This document shows, in pieces, positions 50,830 through 60,024 of a stretch of DNA of 64,000 nucleotides. The position numbers were made by a program, and so were the translations under genes. The stretch lies in contig JAAUZJ010000024.1 in NCBI GenBank assembly GCA_014804695.1, forward strand, positions 2,105 through 66,104, in the 5' to 3' direction. Within the stretch, counting starts at the first letter, position 1. The number at the start of each line of letters is the position of its first letter. This DNA is from Lachnospiraceae bacterium (GTDB lineage Bacteria > Bacillota > Clostridia > Lachnospirales > Lachnospiraceae). Under the pieces are notes generated by a model. It was not told where the DNA came from, ran no database searches, and saw only the letters and a program-made list of their open reading frames with translations.

Positions 50830-51873
50830 ATGGCAATCCGGCAGCGAATCAAATGTTTATTTAAACCCCAAAATATAAAACATAAACAACCAATTGAAAC
50901 CTATTATTTGATAGATTTTGAGAATGTTCATGAAGACGGTCTGATCTGTTCCAAAAGACTTACTCAGCATGACCATATACATATATTCTCTACCACTAAT
51001 GCGCCTAAAATCAGCCTTGAAAAGCTCGCGTCCTTTAATTATGCTGAGCAATTCTCACATGTAATTCCCGCCGGAAAACAATCACTGGATATGCATCTTG
51101 TTTCCTATCTTGGCTACCTGATTGGCTCAAGTACCAATAACAGATGTAAATACATAATTATCAGCAGGGATACCGATTATGACAATGTTATCTCTTTTTT
51201 TAAAACTATTGCCCCTTTGAATATTAAAAGGCAAAATTCCATGAGTTTGGTTTCAAAGCCGATTACGATCAATAATGCTGCTTCTACACAAGTAGCTGCT
51301 AATAAGCCAGCTTTAACTCATGCTCAGGTTTCGGCTAATAACACTTCTTCAACGAAAGTTACAAATAATAATGCCGTTGGCGGAATAACTGTCACCACTA
51401 CTCAAACAAACAATAAAGCTACTTCTGCCTCAGAAAATAAAACTCAACTTAATTCCAATATACAAAAGACTGTCAGCAAGGCTGGCTTTGACAACTCAAT
51501 CGTTAACAAAGTGGCATCTATTGTCTCAAAGCATTATGGAAAAGACAAATTTGCTAATAATATACACAATGAACTTAGAGCCACATATCCTGACATTTAT
51601 TCTGATATCTACAAAATCATCAAGCCATTAATAAATAAGGCTCCATCAACCGCTACAACTAATCAGAATAATATTACGCAATCTGATAATGAAATCCAAA
51701 ATACGCTAAGCAACGCAAATTATAATAAAGATACGGTGTCCTACGTTACGTCACTCGTTATAAAACATAGGCATAAGTCTAATGCCAAACAAAATATATA
51801 CCAAGCTATTACTGCAAAATATGGCCAAGCTAAAGGACTTAAAATATACAACCACATTAAGAAAAAAATATAA
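50830..51873 (+). CDS. PIN-like (NYN-type) domain protein with two C-terminal repeat domains
   Basis: A 347-residue protein. The N-terminal 130 residues look like a PIN/NYN RNase fold: acidic strand YYLIDFENVHEDG near residue 22, SLDMHLVSYLGYLIG and the second acidic strand YIIISRDTDYDN. The middle (about 145-210) is a low-complexity Asn/Thr/Ala linker. Two similar domains follow, QKTVSKAGFDNSIVNKVASI with KHYGKDKFANNIHNEL, and QNTLSNANYNKDTVSYVTSL with KHRHKSNAKQNIYQAI, each of about 60 residues. The first part may cut RNA; the repeats may bind a partner. A hairpin terminator follows. Confidence 0.75.
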   Translation: MAIRQRIKCLFKPQNIKHKQPIETYYLIDFENVHEDGLICSKRLTQHDHIHIFSTTNAPKISLEKLASFNYAEQFSHVIPAGKQSLDMHLVSYLGYLIGSSTNNRCKYIIISRDTDYDNVISFFKTIAPLNIKRQNSMSLVSKPITINNAASTQVAANKPALTHAQVSANNTSSTKVTNNNAVGGITVTTTQTNNKATSASENKTQLNSNIQKTVSKAGFDNSIVNKVASIVSKHYGKDKFANNIHNELRATYPDIYSDIYKIIKPLINKAPSTATTNQNNITQSDNEIQNTLSNANYNKDTVSYVTSLVIKHRHKSNAKQNIYQAITAKYGQAKGLKIYNHIKKKI

Positions 51874-51899
51874 GTCCTCCACCATACAGTGAAGGACTA
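51873..51899 (+). terminator. Terminator hairpin after the PIN-like gene
   Basis: AGTCCT and AGGACT with an inner CAC/GTG pair around CATACA form a hairpin over the stop codon region. The T-tract is weak. Confidence 0.5.
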
Positions 51900-51925
51900 A
51901 GCTTTCAAGAAAACCCATAGGAACA

Positions 51926-52360
51926 TTATCTCCCCCTATGCTTTTCTTTCCTTTTTTGCTGTTTCAGTTCAAACCGCCGCTCTTTTTCCATCTCCCGCTG
52001 CTCACGGTTTACTATTTTACGTTCAGTTTTGAACTGCTCCTGCTGCAATTTCAAAGCCTGTTGCGATTTTGTACCTATTCCGACGTTCTCTGTCTGTTTG
52101 TGTACATCCCGCTGTATCCGTTTAGGATTACGATAAGCCTCTTTTACATCAGCTGCCACAGCCGGACTAAATCGTAGATGATAGTAATTTTTCAAAATGA
52201 ATGCATATATCTCATAGTCTTTTGGTTCTGCGCCAAACGTAACTTTACACACAGAAAGCTTTCCATCCGACACACGTTCAAACACTCCTACCCAAAATGG
52301 ATCTTCAAAAAATACTGTCAACTTTCCCGATACTGAAACACACTCGTTGATTTTGTCCAT
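51926..52360 (-). CDS. yjdF: YjdF family protein (DUF2992)
   Basis: A 144-residue basic protein. The N-terminal part, GKLTVFFEDPFWVGVFER and KVTFGAEPKDYEIYAFILKNY, is the YjdF hallmark; the C-terminal 60 residues are a Lys/Gln/Glu/Arg-rich helix (TKSQQALKLQQEQFKTERK, EKERRFELKQQKRKEKHRG). The ATG at 52360 follows AAGGAGGGA; the frame is open to a TTG two codons earlier. Function is unknown, but in many Firmicutes the gene is controlled by the yjdF riboswitch, which senses azaaromatic compounds. A matching long structured leader is present here. Confidence 0.92.
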   Translation of the reverse strand: MDKINECVSVSGKLTVFFEDPFWVGVFERVSDGKLSVCKVTFGAEPKDYEIYAFILKNYYHLRFSPAVAADVKEAYRNPKRIQRDVHKQTENVGIGTKSQQALKLQQEQFKTERKIVNREQREMEKERRFELKQQKRKEKHRGR

Positions 52361-52500
52361 TGACAATCCCTCCTTAATGCCTTACGGCAATTATTGTAAT
52401 GAACAAAGAATGGACGACCCAAGGAGGGAGGGTTACTTACACCAATGCGGTGCGACCGGACTACCTACCGGTTCTGCAAGATTATCCTGCGTTGTGTTTT
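52361..52500 (-). ncRNA. Candidate yjdF riboswitch in the yjdF leader
   Basis: The minus-strand leader is rich in structure: ACCGGTAGGTAGTCCGG can fold, CACCGCATTGGTG is a hairpin, and GCC/GGC pairs surround ATTGCCGTAAGGC. A CCCTCCCTCCTT tract (52421-52432) can pair with the ribosome site AAGGAGGGA (52367-52375), so translation control is possible. Position directly upstream of yjdF is the known context of the yjdF RNA. I did not match the covariance model. Confidence 0.7.
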
Positions 52501-52617
52501 TATCTTTGCTTCTATATATTATCATATAAACGTTTGTTTATCTATAATAAGGTTTATATTCTCATCAATAGACTTTGTTCTTCTAAGTTCACAATAAATT
52601 CAACTATAATATATTTT

Positions 52618-53817
52618 TTAATCCCACTGCCCCGGAAACTTCCGTTTCACAGGTGCATCAAACTGTCTGGTAAGCTCTTCATTCTCTTCTTCGGGTAAAT
52701 CCTCAAATACTTCTGGTTCTATGAACTTACCTCCAAAGCTTGTAAGAGCACCCTCAACAAGTTCAATCCCCATGAATGCGTCAAAGTTCTTACCATCAAT
52801 TGTTGTAATTCCAAACTTATCACAAGTCTTAAATCCATGCAGCGGATAGTAATCAGGATCCCCAAAAATCACAATACCTTCAAACCCCTCATTTTTAGCT
52901 AACTTAAGGGTTTCTTCAAGCAATACTCCGCCAACACCACAGCCTTGCCATTCCGGCGCTACACACAATGGTCCAAATGTCAGTATTTCCTTGTGATCAT
53001 CACCATTTTGAAGCATCGCTCTGGCATAGCAGATTACTCCAGCTATTTCACCTTCTACTTCAGCCACTCTCGAAAGTTTCGGTAAATATGCGCCGTTGTT
53101 TCGCATCTTATGCACGAGTAAATGCTCATTGCAGCCTAAATGGTGCTTATTCCAGAATGAACGCAAGGTAATTTCTTCCACCTTGTGATACTCATCCTCT
53201 TTTTCTTTACGAATAATGATATCTTCCTTACGCACATTGGTTTTTCTTGGAAAATACCCCAAATCAAGACGCACTTCCCGCTTATCTATGTCCTTATTAG
53301 AATAGCAGCAACTGTCAAATCCAATCAGCTCAAAGCCCTCTTTCATATAAAAACTGATAGCAGGCACATTACAAGACTGTGTCTCCAAAATAATCGCCCG
53401 TCTATGCTCTAAGTTCGCCTGTTCTTTGGCAATCGCCATCAACTCATGACCGATGCCTTTTCTTCTGAGTTTCTCATGTACCCATAATTCCGTAACCATC
53501 AGTCTGTTAGACCACTCCTCAGGACAGGTCTCTATACAGGCCATCAATTCCTTATTTCCGTCATTTTCTTCTACAATTCCCCAAGCATATGCTTTTTCCC
53601 AATGCTCCTGATACAGCTTATCCGGGAAATCATGCTCTTCCGGACAATGTGTAACAGGGGTATCAAATTTCTTTTTAGTAAAGTCTGTATAAAATCCATT
53701 TACATTCTTTTCAATCTTAACATCATAATATTCTTCTGTGGTATATCTCATCGGTATAATAGCATTTTTCCACTGCTCTTTAGGAAGATGAATTATTTCA
53801 TATTGTTCCACTTTCAT
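52618..53817 (-). CDS. Double-GNAT acetyltransferase: streptothricin-acetyltransferase-like plus YhbS-like domains
   Basis: A 399-residue fusion of two GNAT domains. Domain 1 (about 1-185) has TTEEYYDVKIEKN, WVHEKLRRKGIGHELM (acetyl-CoA loop near 118-124), ILETQSCNVPAISFYMKEGF and FDSCCYSN, a pattern of the Sat group that acetylates streptothricin. Domain 2 (about 200-399) has LTFGPLCVAPEWQGCGVGG (loop near 289-297) and VIFGDPDYYPLHGFKTCDKF, typical of YhbS-like enzymes. The joint occurrence may mean two substrates or one catalytic and one regulatory half. It stands alone, upstream of the ABC exporter genes' 3' end. Confidence 0.82.
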   Translation of the reverse strand: MKVEQYEIIHLPKEQWKNAIIPMRYTTEEYYDVKIEKNVNGFYTDFTKKKFDTPVTHCPEEHDFPDKLYQEHWEKAYAWGIVEENDGNKELMACIETCPEEWSNRLMVTELWVHEKLRRKGIGHELMAIAKEQANLEHRRAIILETQSCNVPAISFYMKEGFELIGFDSCCYSNKDIDKREVRLDLGYFPRKTNVRKEDIIIRKEKEDEYHKVEEITLRSFWNKHHLGCNEHLLVHKMRNNGAYLPKLSRVAEVEGEIAGVICYARAMLQNGDDHKEILTFGPLCVAPEWQGCGVGGVLLEETLKLAKNEGFEGIVIFGDPDYYPLHGFKTCDKFGITTIDGKNFDAFMGIELVEGALTSFGGKFIEPEVFEDLPEEENEELTRQFDAPVKRKFPGQWD

Positions 53818-53835
53818 ATCCCCATACTCTTCACC

Positions 53836-55776
53836 TTAATCTAGCTCACTAAGCCCCGTATACAGCCCATAGTACCTGCCACGCAGCGCAAGCAGATCAT
53901 CATGGTCGCCGCGTTCGATAATCTCACCGTTTTCGAGTACCATAATTGCATTGGCGTTGCGGACCGTTGAAAGCCTGTGCGCTATGACGAGGGTTGTGCG
54001 GCTTGCCATTAATCTGTCCATTCCATGCTCGATATGTTTCTCTGTTCTCGTATCGACCGAACTGGTCGCTTCATCCAGAATCAGAATCGGAGCTTTGGAA
54101 ATTGCGGCTCTGGCTATGTTAAGGAGCTGTCTCTGTCCCTGACTTAAATTGGCACCGTCCCCCTCTAACATCGTGTCATACCCATGCTCAAGCCGCATTA
54201 TAAAGGAATGTGCGCTCGCCATCCTTGCCGCTGACTCAACTTCTTCATCCGTCGCATCCAGTCTTCCGTAGCGGATATTCTCTTTGACCGTTCCGGTAAA
54301 TAGATGCGTATCCTGCAATACCATAGCAACATTTTCTCGCAAATCGTTTCTTCGTATATCTTTAATTTCTATTCCGTCTATATATATTTTACCTTCTTCA
54401 ATATCATAAAAGCGGTTGATCAGGTTGGTAATTGTAGTCTTACCGGCACCCGTAGAACCGACAAACGCAATTTTTTGCCCCGGTTTGGCATACAGTGAAA
54501 TGTCTTTTAATATAGTTTTATCAGGATTGTAGCCAAAAGTAACATGCTCTACAGTTACCGCGCCTTTAACTTCTGTTCCGTCTAAGTTTACATAAGTCTT
54601 GTTGGATGCAGGCACCTGATAGTATTTTTTACCGTCTTTTTCCACAATAGCTACAGCATCCTCAGCATCCACAGTTTCAGGCTCCCTGTCCATCACGTCA
54701 AATACACGCTCCGCACCGGCAAGCGCCGAAAAGATTGTGTTGACCTGCATGGAAATCTCATTGATCGGGCGGCTGAATTGTCTGGAATAGTTAACAAAGA
54801 TTGTCAGACCACCTAAGTCAAAACCTTTAATAACACACAAAATACCGCCTATGCAGGCTGTCAGCGAATAGCTTACCTGACTTAAGTTACCCATTACAGG
54901 TCCCATAATTCCGCCAAAAAACTGGGCATTTATCTGTTTATTACAAAGGTCATCATTCAGATAAGCAAATTCTTCCCCCGCAATTTCCTCATGACAGAAT
55001 ACCTTTACAACTTTCTGTCCGGTAACCATCTCTTCAATGTATCCGTTCAGTGTTCCTAACGCCGCCTGCTGCTGTTTATAATATTTACGGCTCCTCTTAG
55101 CTACCGCTCTGCCCGCCATAATCATAAACGGCGCCATAACTACGGTAATAACAGCCAGATATAAGTTCGTATACAGCATAAGCGAAAGTGTTCCCACAAT
55201 ATTTATTGTACCGGAAATAAGCTGATTTATGGTATTATTGAGCATTTCTCCCACAGCATCCACGTCATTGGTGAAACGACTCATAATATCGCCATGATTA
55301 TTAGTATCGTAAAACCGTACAGGAAGTTTTTCTATTTTGGCAAACAAATCGTTTCTTAGCTTTTTAAGGGCATTTTGTGAAACCGAAATAATGATTCTGG
55401 ACTGCAGATACTGCGCTACTATTCCAACCGCATAAATACAGCCCATCCGCACTAAGGAATTAAATAAGGTAGTACGGCTGCCGTCTTCATAAACAAGATT
55501 ATTGATAACAGGCCTGAGCATATATGAGCCCGCTAAATTTGCCAGCGTATAAATCACAATACAAGTCAGAAAAACAACCAGCTTCCATTTGTCCTTTCCT
55601 ATATAAGCAAAAAGTCTGGCAATTGTTTTCCCCACATCCTGCGGCTTTGAGACCGTCATTGGCCCTCTTCCCCTTCCAGGTCCACGGGCAGGACCCGGAC
55701 CCTTGTGGAAATTCTGTGCATCGGGTGCATTTCTTTTATACTTCTTTTCCAAACGCTCTATTCTATCCTTATCCAT
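53836..55776 (-). CDS. ABC exporter, fused permease and ATPase, second subunit of a pair
   Basis: A 646-residue half-transporter of the multidrug type. A long Gly/Pro/Arg-rich N-terminal extension (HKGPGPARGPGRGRGP, about residues 24-40) precedes six helices, then the ATPase with Walker A GSTGAGKTT, Q-loop VLQDTHLF, signature NLSQGQRQLL, Walker B ILILDEATSSVD and H-loop IAHRLST. All catalytic residues look intact. Its start overlaps the stop of the upstream ABC gene by one base (TAATG), so the two form a heterodimer. The cargo is unknown; lipid, peptide or drug export are all possible. Confidence 0.93.
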   Translation of the reverse strand: MDKDRIERLEKKYKRNAPDAQNFHKGPGPARGPGRGRGPMTVSKPQDVGKTIARLFAYIGKDKWKLVVFLTCIVIYTLANLAGSYMLRPVINNLVYEDGSRTTLFNSLVRMGCIYAVGIVAQYLQSRIIISVSQNALKKLRNDLFAKIEKLPVRFYDTNNHGDIMSRFTNDVDAVGEMLNNTINQLISGTINIVGTLSLMLYTNLYLAVITVVMAPFMIMAGRAVAKRSRKYYKQQQAALGTLNGYIEEMVTGQKVVKVFCHEEIAGEEFAYLNDDLCNKQINAQFFGGIMGPVMGNLSQVSYSLTACIGGILCVIKGFDLGGLTIFVNYSRQFSRPINEISMQVNTIFSALAGAERVFDVMDREPETVDAEDAVAIVEKDGKKYYQVPASNKTYVNLDGTEVKGAVTVEHVTFGYNPDKTILKDISLYAKPGQKIAFVGSTGAGKTTITNLINRFYDIEEGKIYIDGIEIKDIRRNDLRENVAMVLQDTHLFTGTVKENIRYGRLDATDEEVESAARMASAHSFIMRLEHGYDTMLEGDGANLSQGQRQLLNIARAAISKAPILILDEATSSVDTRTEKHIEHGMDRLMASRTTLVIAHRLSTVRNANAIMVLENGEIIERGDHDDLLALRGRYYGLYTGLSELD

Positions 55777-57509
55777 TATGCACCCACCTTTCTATCCATC
55801 TGTGAATCGTAGATTTCCTGATAAGCGCCGCATGAAGAAAGAAGTTCTTCGTGATCACCCATACCCACAATTTTTCCTTCCTCCATAACCAAAATCAAAT
55901 CTGCTTCCATTACGGAGCTGATACGCTGTGCAATGATCAACTTAGTGGTAGATTTAAGCTCAGACTCGAAACATTCCCTGATTTTTGCTTCGGTTGCCGT
56001 ATCGACCGCACTGGTACTGTCATCGAGAATCAAAATCTTAGGTTTTTTAAGCAGCGCCCTTGCAATACACAAACGCTGTTTCTGTCCTCCAGAAACATTT
56101 ACGCCACCCTGTCCAAGCTCGGTTTCGTAACCTTCCGGAAAACTGCTTATAAACTGGTCGGCCTGCGCCGCCGAAGCCGCCTTGCGGATTTCCTCATCAG
56201 ACGCTTTTTCATCACCCCACTGAAGATTTTCCATGATCGTACCCGAGAAAAGCACGTTATTCTGCAATACCATACTAACGCCATTACGTAAATTTTCAAG
56301 CGAAAAATCCTTAACATTTATACCATCTACCAGTACCTCTCCCTCGTCCACATCATAAAGCCTTGGAATCATCTGTACCAACGTGGTTTTACCTGAGCCT
56401 GTGGATCCTATGATCCCCACAGTCTGCCCTGCTTCTATTGTAAAATTAATATCGTCTAACACCTTTTCATGATTGTCCTTATAATAACGATAAGATACAC
56501 TCCGGAACTCAATTTTTCCTACCTTTACAAGACTTTCTTTAGCCCCTGACTCATCATCATTTAAATCAATCTCCGTATCCAGCACCTCAATTATTCTCTT
56601 GGATGAAGCTACCGCTCTTGAACTTTGCAAAAGTACCATTGCCATTATCATAAGCGACATAAGAATCTGCGTTATATATGTTGTAAACGCGGTCAGGTCT
56701 CCTACCTGCATAGTGCCTTTTAAGATCTGGTTCCCGCCAAACCACACCACCGCGAGAACGGTCAGATTCATTGCCAAAGTCATGATCGGCATCTGGATAA
56801 TGACCACTTTAAAAGCATCCAGACTCGAATTTTTTAATTCCTCGTTAGAGTCTGAGAAGCGTTCTTTCTCATAATCTCCCCTGACAAAAGATTTGATAAC
56901 CCTGACGTTAGTTAAAATTTCCTGAATATTTGAATTCAAATAGTCCAGCTTTTTTTGCATGATCTCAAAACGCGGAAATGCAATTCTGATGATCGTACCG
57001 ATTGCAATAGCAAGAATCGGCGCAACTATCATAATTATTACAGCCAAGGAAGCATTCATCCTAAACGCCATAATAATGGCTCCAATCATCATTCCTGGCG
57101 CACGTAACATAATCCTAAGACTCATCATAATAACATTCTGCATCTGTGTAATATCATTGGTAAGCCTTGTTACAAGCGAACCGGTACTAAAGCTGTCTAT
57201 ATTGGAAAAAGAGAATTTCTGCACTTTTTCAAACAAATCCTTCCTCAGATCCCTGCCAAAATGCATCGCTGCCTTTGCTGCAAAATAAGCGGCGCCAATG
57301 CCGCCCCCCATCATCAAAAATGCGATGATCACCATCTTAATTCCCTTAGAGATTATATACGAAATATCATGATTTGCCGCCCCGATATTGATAATATCCG
57401 CCATCATGGCAGGCAAAAGGACCTCTCCTACTACTTCTACCAGTATCATGAGCGGTCCTAAAATAAATGCATGTATGTACGGTTTTACGTATTTTGCATA
57501 ACGTTTCAT
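55776..57509 (-). CDS. ABC exporter, fused permease and ATPase, first subunit of a pair
   Basis: A 577-residue half-transporter. Six helices (about residues 10-310, with ILGPLMILVEVVGEVLLPAM first) precede the ATPase: Walker A GSTGSGKTT, Q-loop VLQNNVLF, signature NVSGGQKQRL, Walker B ILILDDSTSAVD. The residue after the Walker B aspartate is Asp where Glu is usual, and the H-loop reads IAQRISS with Gln in place of His. This is the degenerate nucleotide site of asymmetric heterodimeric exporters. The ATG at 57509 follows GGAGG; the frame is open nine codons further. Confidence 0.93.
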   Translation of the reverse strand: MKRYAKYVKPYIHAFILGPLMILVEVVGEVLLPAMMADIINIGAANHDISYIISKGIKMVIIAFLMMGGGIGAAYFAAKAAMHFGRDLRKDLFEKVQKFSFSNIDSFSTGSLVTRLTNDITQMQNVIMMSLRIMLRAPGMMIGAIIMAFRMNASLAVIIMIVAPILAIAIGTIIRIAFPRFEIMQKKLDYLNSNIQEILTNVRVIKSFVRGDYEKERFSDSNEELKNSSLDAFKVVIIQMPIMTLAMNLTVLAVVWFGGNQILKGTMQVGDLTAFTTYITQILMSLMIMAMVLLQSSRAVASSKRIIEVLDTEIDLNDDESGAKESLVKVGKIEFRSVSYRYYKDNHEKVLDDINFTIEAGQTVGIIGSTGSGKTTLVQMIPRLYDVDEGEVLVDGINVKDFSLENLRNGVSMVLQNNVLFSGTIMENLQWGDEKASDEEIRKAASAAQADQFISSFPEGYETELGQGGVNVSGGQKQRLCIARALLKKPKILILDDSTSAVDTATEAKIRECFESELKSTTKLIIAQRISSVMEADLILVMEEGKIVGMGDHEELLSSCGAYQEIYDSQMDRKVGA

Positions 57510-57624
57510 TGTTAGGCCTCCTTCATTATATGACAATTAATGGATGCCTAAATATTTTAACCCGATAAAGAGTTGTCTGTCAACTTATTTGCCGTTTTGC
57601 CACTTCTTTATTCAGTTTTATTTT

Positions 57625-57819
57625 TTACTCCTCCGGCATTATAATAGCCGCTATTATATAAGCAAGCGCTCCCGATCCAATCCCAAAAAATGCAAAGAAA
57701 AGACATACAATCCTGATGACCGTCGGATCCACATTCAAATACTCGCCCAATCCGCCGCACACGCCGCAGATCATCCTGTTACTTCTGGAACGTTTCAATT
57801 TCTTATAATCGTTATCCAT
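57625..57819 (-). CDS. PspC domain protein
   Basis: A 64-residue protein that is a single PspC domain: KLKRSRSNRMICGVCGGLGE, the core YLNVDPTVIRIVCLFFAFFG, and one or two hydrophobic helices ending IIAAIIMPEE. PspC proteins respond to membrane stress and are often near DUF4097 and DUF1700 proteins in Firmicutes. It ends the PadR-DUF1700-DUF4097-PspC operon, 26 bases after the DUF4097 gene. Confidence 0.92.
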   Translation of the reverse strand: MDNDYKKLKRSRSNRMICGVCGGLGEYLNVDPTVIRIVCLFFAFFGIGSGALAYIIAAIIMPEE

Positions 57820-57845
57820 ATTTATTCCCCGCTTTCTTTTTTATG

Positions 57846-58847
57846 TTAGTCGAAATCAATATCAATACTTCCCATTGAACATTCTACTTCGAATGTAGAG
57901 CTGCTGCCGTTGTTTATGCTTCTTTCGGAAGCAAGACCGCTGTACTTATTATCACCGATACGGACAGATCCCATTGCACATTCAATCTCATAATTATAGT
58001 CAGTCTCGCTTCCGTCTACTTTCATGCTTATGCTGCCCATTCCGCACTCTGCCTTGATATCTCCGCTGACTTTTCCTTCCATATCAATATTTCCCATTCC
58101 GACATCCAATGATAACTTACCTACATCAACGCCGTTTATATTGATTTTGCCTGCACCGGCTGAAACATCCGCCTTATCGGCAATTATATCGTTAATATCT
58201 GCCTTTCCCGCGCCAACCTCGATTTTAACCTCATGAGCACTTATACCATCTATATCAAATTTTCCTGCGCCTATGTCCATATTAATTTCATCCGCATTAA
58301 GCGCCATACTTTTGAGTTTGCCTGCACCCACACTCAGATCAATACTGTCAAGCGTCATTCCCTTAGGTAAATAAAGATGTACACTGCCATTCGAAATCCT
58401 TTTCCACAGTCTGATGCTGTTTTTACTGTAAACCCTGAAGGTTCCTCCCTTCATTCCATATTGAACCCTATTATTACTTGAAGCTGTACTGATCCAAACA
58501 TGATCATTCTCAGATTCTTCTATGACTACTGTTTCCCCACCAAGATCAATATCTATATCCGTGATATCAGAAGCACTGTATTTTGTTTGCATTGCCGCTG
58601 TATTTTCATCTATATTATACATATCCGTCCACTCCTCTTCGCTCCAGTCATCATCTCTGAATATACCAAACGAATTACCGCTAAATCCAATTACCAGATT
58701 ACCCAGCCCTCCAAGCCGCACCATCCTGTATGCTCTGGAATCTATCTGCTCAAAACCGCCCATCATTCCGAATGTCAGACAAAAAACGCAGCCTATTATA
58801 AAAAGTATCAATGCCGTGATCAGACAGCCCTTTGTAAACTTTTTCAT
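57846..58847 (-). CDS. DUF4097 family beta-strand repeat protein
   Basis: A 333-residue protein with an N-terminal membrane anchor (LITALILFIIGCVFCLTFG) and a C-terminal right-handed beta-helix-like region (about 130-333). Rungs contain ITDIDIDLGGETVVIEES, GAGKLKSMALNADEINMDIG, GAGKFDIDGISAHEVKIEVG, GAGKADINDI, GAGKININGVDVGKLSLDVG and GMGNIDMEGKVSG, so GAGK or GMGN recurs about every 20 residues. Such proteins are surface or membrane-sensing partners in LiaFSR-like systems. Its ATG overlaps the DUF1700 stop (ATGA), showing coupling. Confidence 0.92.
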   Translation of the reverse strand: MKKFTKGCLITALILFIIGCVFCLTFGMMGGFEQIDSRAYRMVRLGGLGNLVIGFSGNSFGIFRDDDWSEEEWTDMYNIDENTAAMQTKYSASDITDIDIDLGGETVVIEESENDHVWISTASSNNRVQYGMKGGTFRVYSKNSIRLWKRISNGSVHLYLPKGMTLDSIDLSVGAGKLKSMALNADEINMDIGAGKFDIDGISAHEVKIEVGAGKADINDIIADKADVSAGAGKININGVDVGKLSLDVGMGNIDMEGKVSGDIKAECGMGSISMKVDGSETDYNYEIECAMGSVRIGDNKYSGLASERSINNGSSSTFEVECSMGSIDIDFD

Positions 58848-59704
58848 GCCATTTCACCTCCTCTGTGAAAAATATTGTTAAACAATTTCACAATTCCTCT
58901 TATTATTGCCGGTACCAGCATACCGCATATTATCACGGTAAGCCAAAGGAAAAGTAAACCAATTGCTGCGCAGACCATTCCAACGCCCATCATAGCAAGC
59001 CCTCCAAGCGGCATGCTAAATAACAGTACAATTCCGTATACAAACAGGCATACGCCCACAATTATTAATGAAATAGCCGCCGCTCCGATTCCTACAATAA
59101 TCCCAAACAGAGCTCCAAACAGACCTACGACAGCACCTAACATACCGCCGCCTATGCCCAGGATAAAAGGTGAGGCAAATATGCATAACACCACGATCAA
59201 AGCAATCATACCGCCGGACATGCGTTTCTTTTCGCTGGATTGCGACGTATTTCCATAATTGTTACCCGTGTTCTGATTTCCGTTGTAATTGTTATCTCCG
59301 CTAAACTGCTGATTGCTGCCTGCGTTTTGCTCCCAGTTACTGCTCCCGCTCTGCTGCCAGCCACTGCCTGAATTCCATCCACTGTCCGTTCCTTTAGCAG
59401 AACCGCTTTCGCTTCCCGCATCGGCAGGATTATTTAGATCCATTACTTCATCACTGCTCTTTGACTCATATCCGGAAAAGCCTTTCTCGGTAAATTCTCC
59501 AACATTTCCGCCATCCGCAAGTCCGGTCTTAATAGTTCTTGCAAGCTGTGTGGGACTTCCAAGCGATGCAATAACGCTCTGCTCGTTCTCCTCTCCTGCA
59601 TCATCAAAGTAATCGTTATAATATTGTATTGCTTCCTCCCTCTCAGTCGGAGATACATCCGCTAACAATTCTGTCAGCTCTTTCATAAAATCCGCTCTGT
59701 TCAT
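58844..59704 (-). CDS. DUF1700 (HAAS-domain) membrane protein
   Basis: A 286-residue protein. The N-terminal HAAS/DUF1700 domain starts NRADFMKELTELLADVSPTE with EAIQYYNDYFDDAGEENEQS and SLGSPTQLARTIKTGL (about residues 1-60). A low-complexity region of Gly, Ser, Asn and Gln with GNNYGNTSQSS follows (about 85-155), then four or five helices (IALIVVLCIFASPFILG, GALFGIIVGIGAAAISLIIV, ICGMLVPAIIRGIVKLF). HAAS proteins usually partner PadR regulators; here the PadR stop overlaps its ATG. It probably passes membrane state to the regulator. Confidence 0.92.
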   Translation of the reverse strand: MNRADFMKELTELLADVSPTEREEAIQYYNDYFDDAGEENEQSVIASLGSPTQLARTIKTGLADGGNVGEFTEKGFSGYESKSSDEVMDLNNPADAGSESGSAKGTDSGWNSGSGWQQSGSSNWEQNAGSNQQFSGDNNYNGNQNTGNNYGNTSQSSEKKRMSGGMIALIVVLCIFASPFILGIGGGMLGAVVGLFGALFGIIVGIGAAAISLIIVGVCLFVYGIVLLFSMPLGGLAMMGVGMVCAAIGLLFLWLTVIICGMLVPAIIRGIVKLFNNIFHRGGEMA

Positions 59705-60024
59705 TTTTTCAATCCTCCCTCAAAAATACTGTTTAACTTTGCAGAATACCGATGCCATTCACTAATATATAGGTTGAGCTGAGCGCGGCCTTTCTCTGTA
59801 ACCTTGTAATACCTCCTGTTCCTGCCCGCGCACTCCATATCATATACCTCAAGGCACTCATCCTTCTGCAGCCTTCGCAGTACCGGATATAACGTTGATT
59901 CTGATATTTCAATTACCTGACGCACTTCCTGGGTTATTTTATACCCGTAAGTCCCCTCCAGCTCACTGGATACTACAGCAAGAACTATTGCATCCAGTAA
60001 TGCGGCGCCCGTATTAAAAACCAT
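59701..60024 (-). CDS. PadR-family transcriptional regulator
   Basis: A 107-residue winged-helix repressor with TGAALLDAIVLAVVSSELEG, YGYKITQEVRQVIEISESTL and YPVLRRLQKDECLEV (recognition helix and wing), and RRYYKVTEKGRAQL. The C-terminal helix forms the dimer. The ATG at 60024 follows GGAGGA; the open frame runs 16 codons further without a ribosome site. It is the first gene of the envelope operon, with three palindromes upstream as candidate operators, so autoregulation is likely. Confidence 0.95.
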   Translation of the reverse strand: MVFNTGAALLDAIVLAVVSSELEGTYGYKITQEVRQVIEISESTLYPVLRRLQKDECLEVYDMECAGRNRRYYKVTEKGRAQLNLYISEWHRYSAKLNSIFEGGLKK

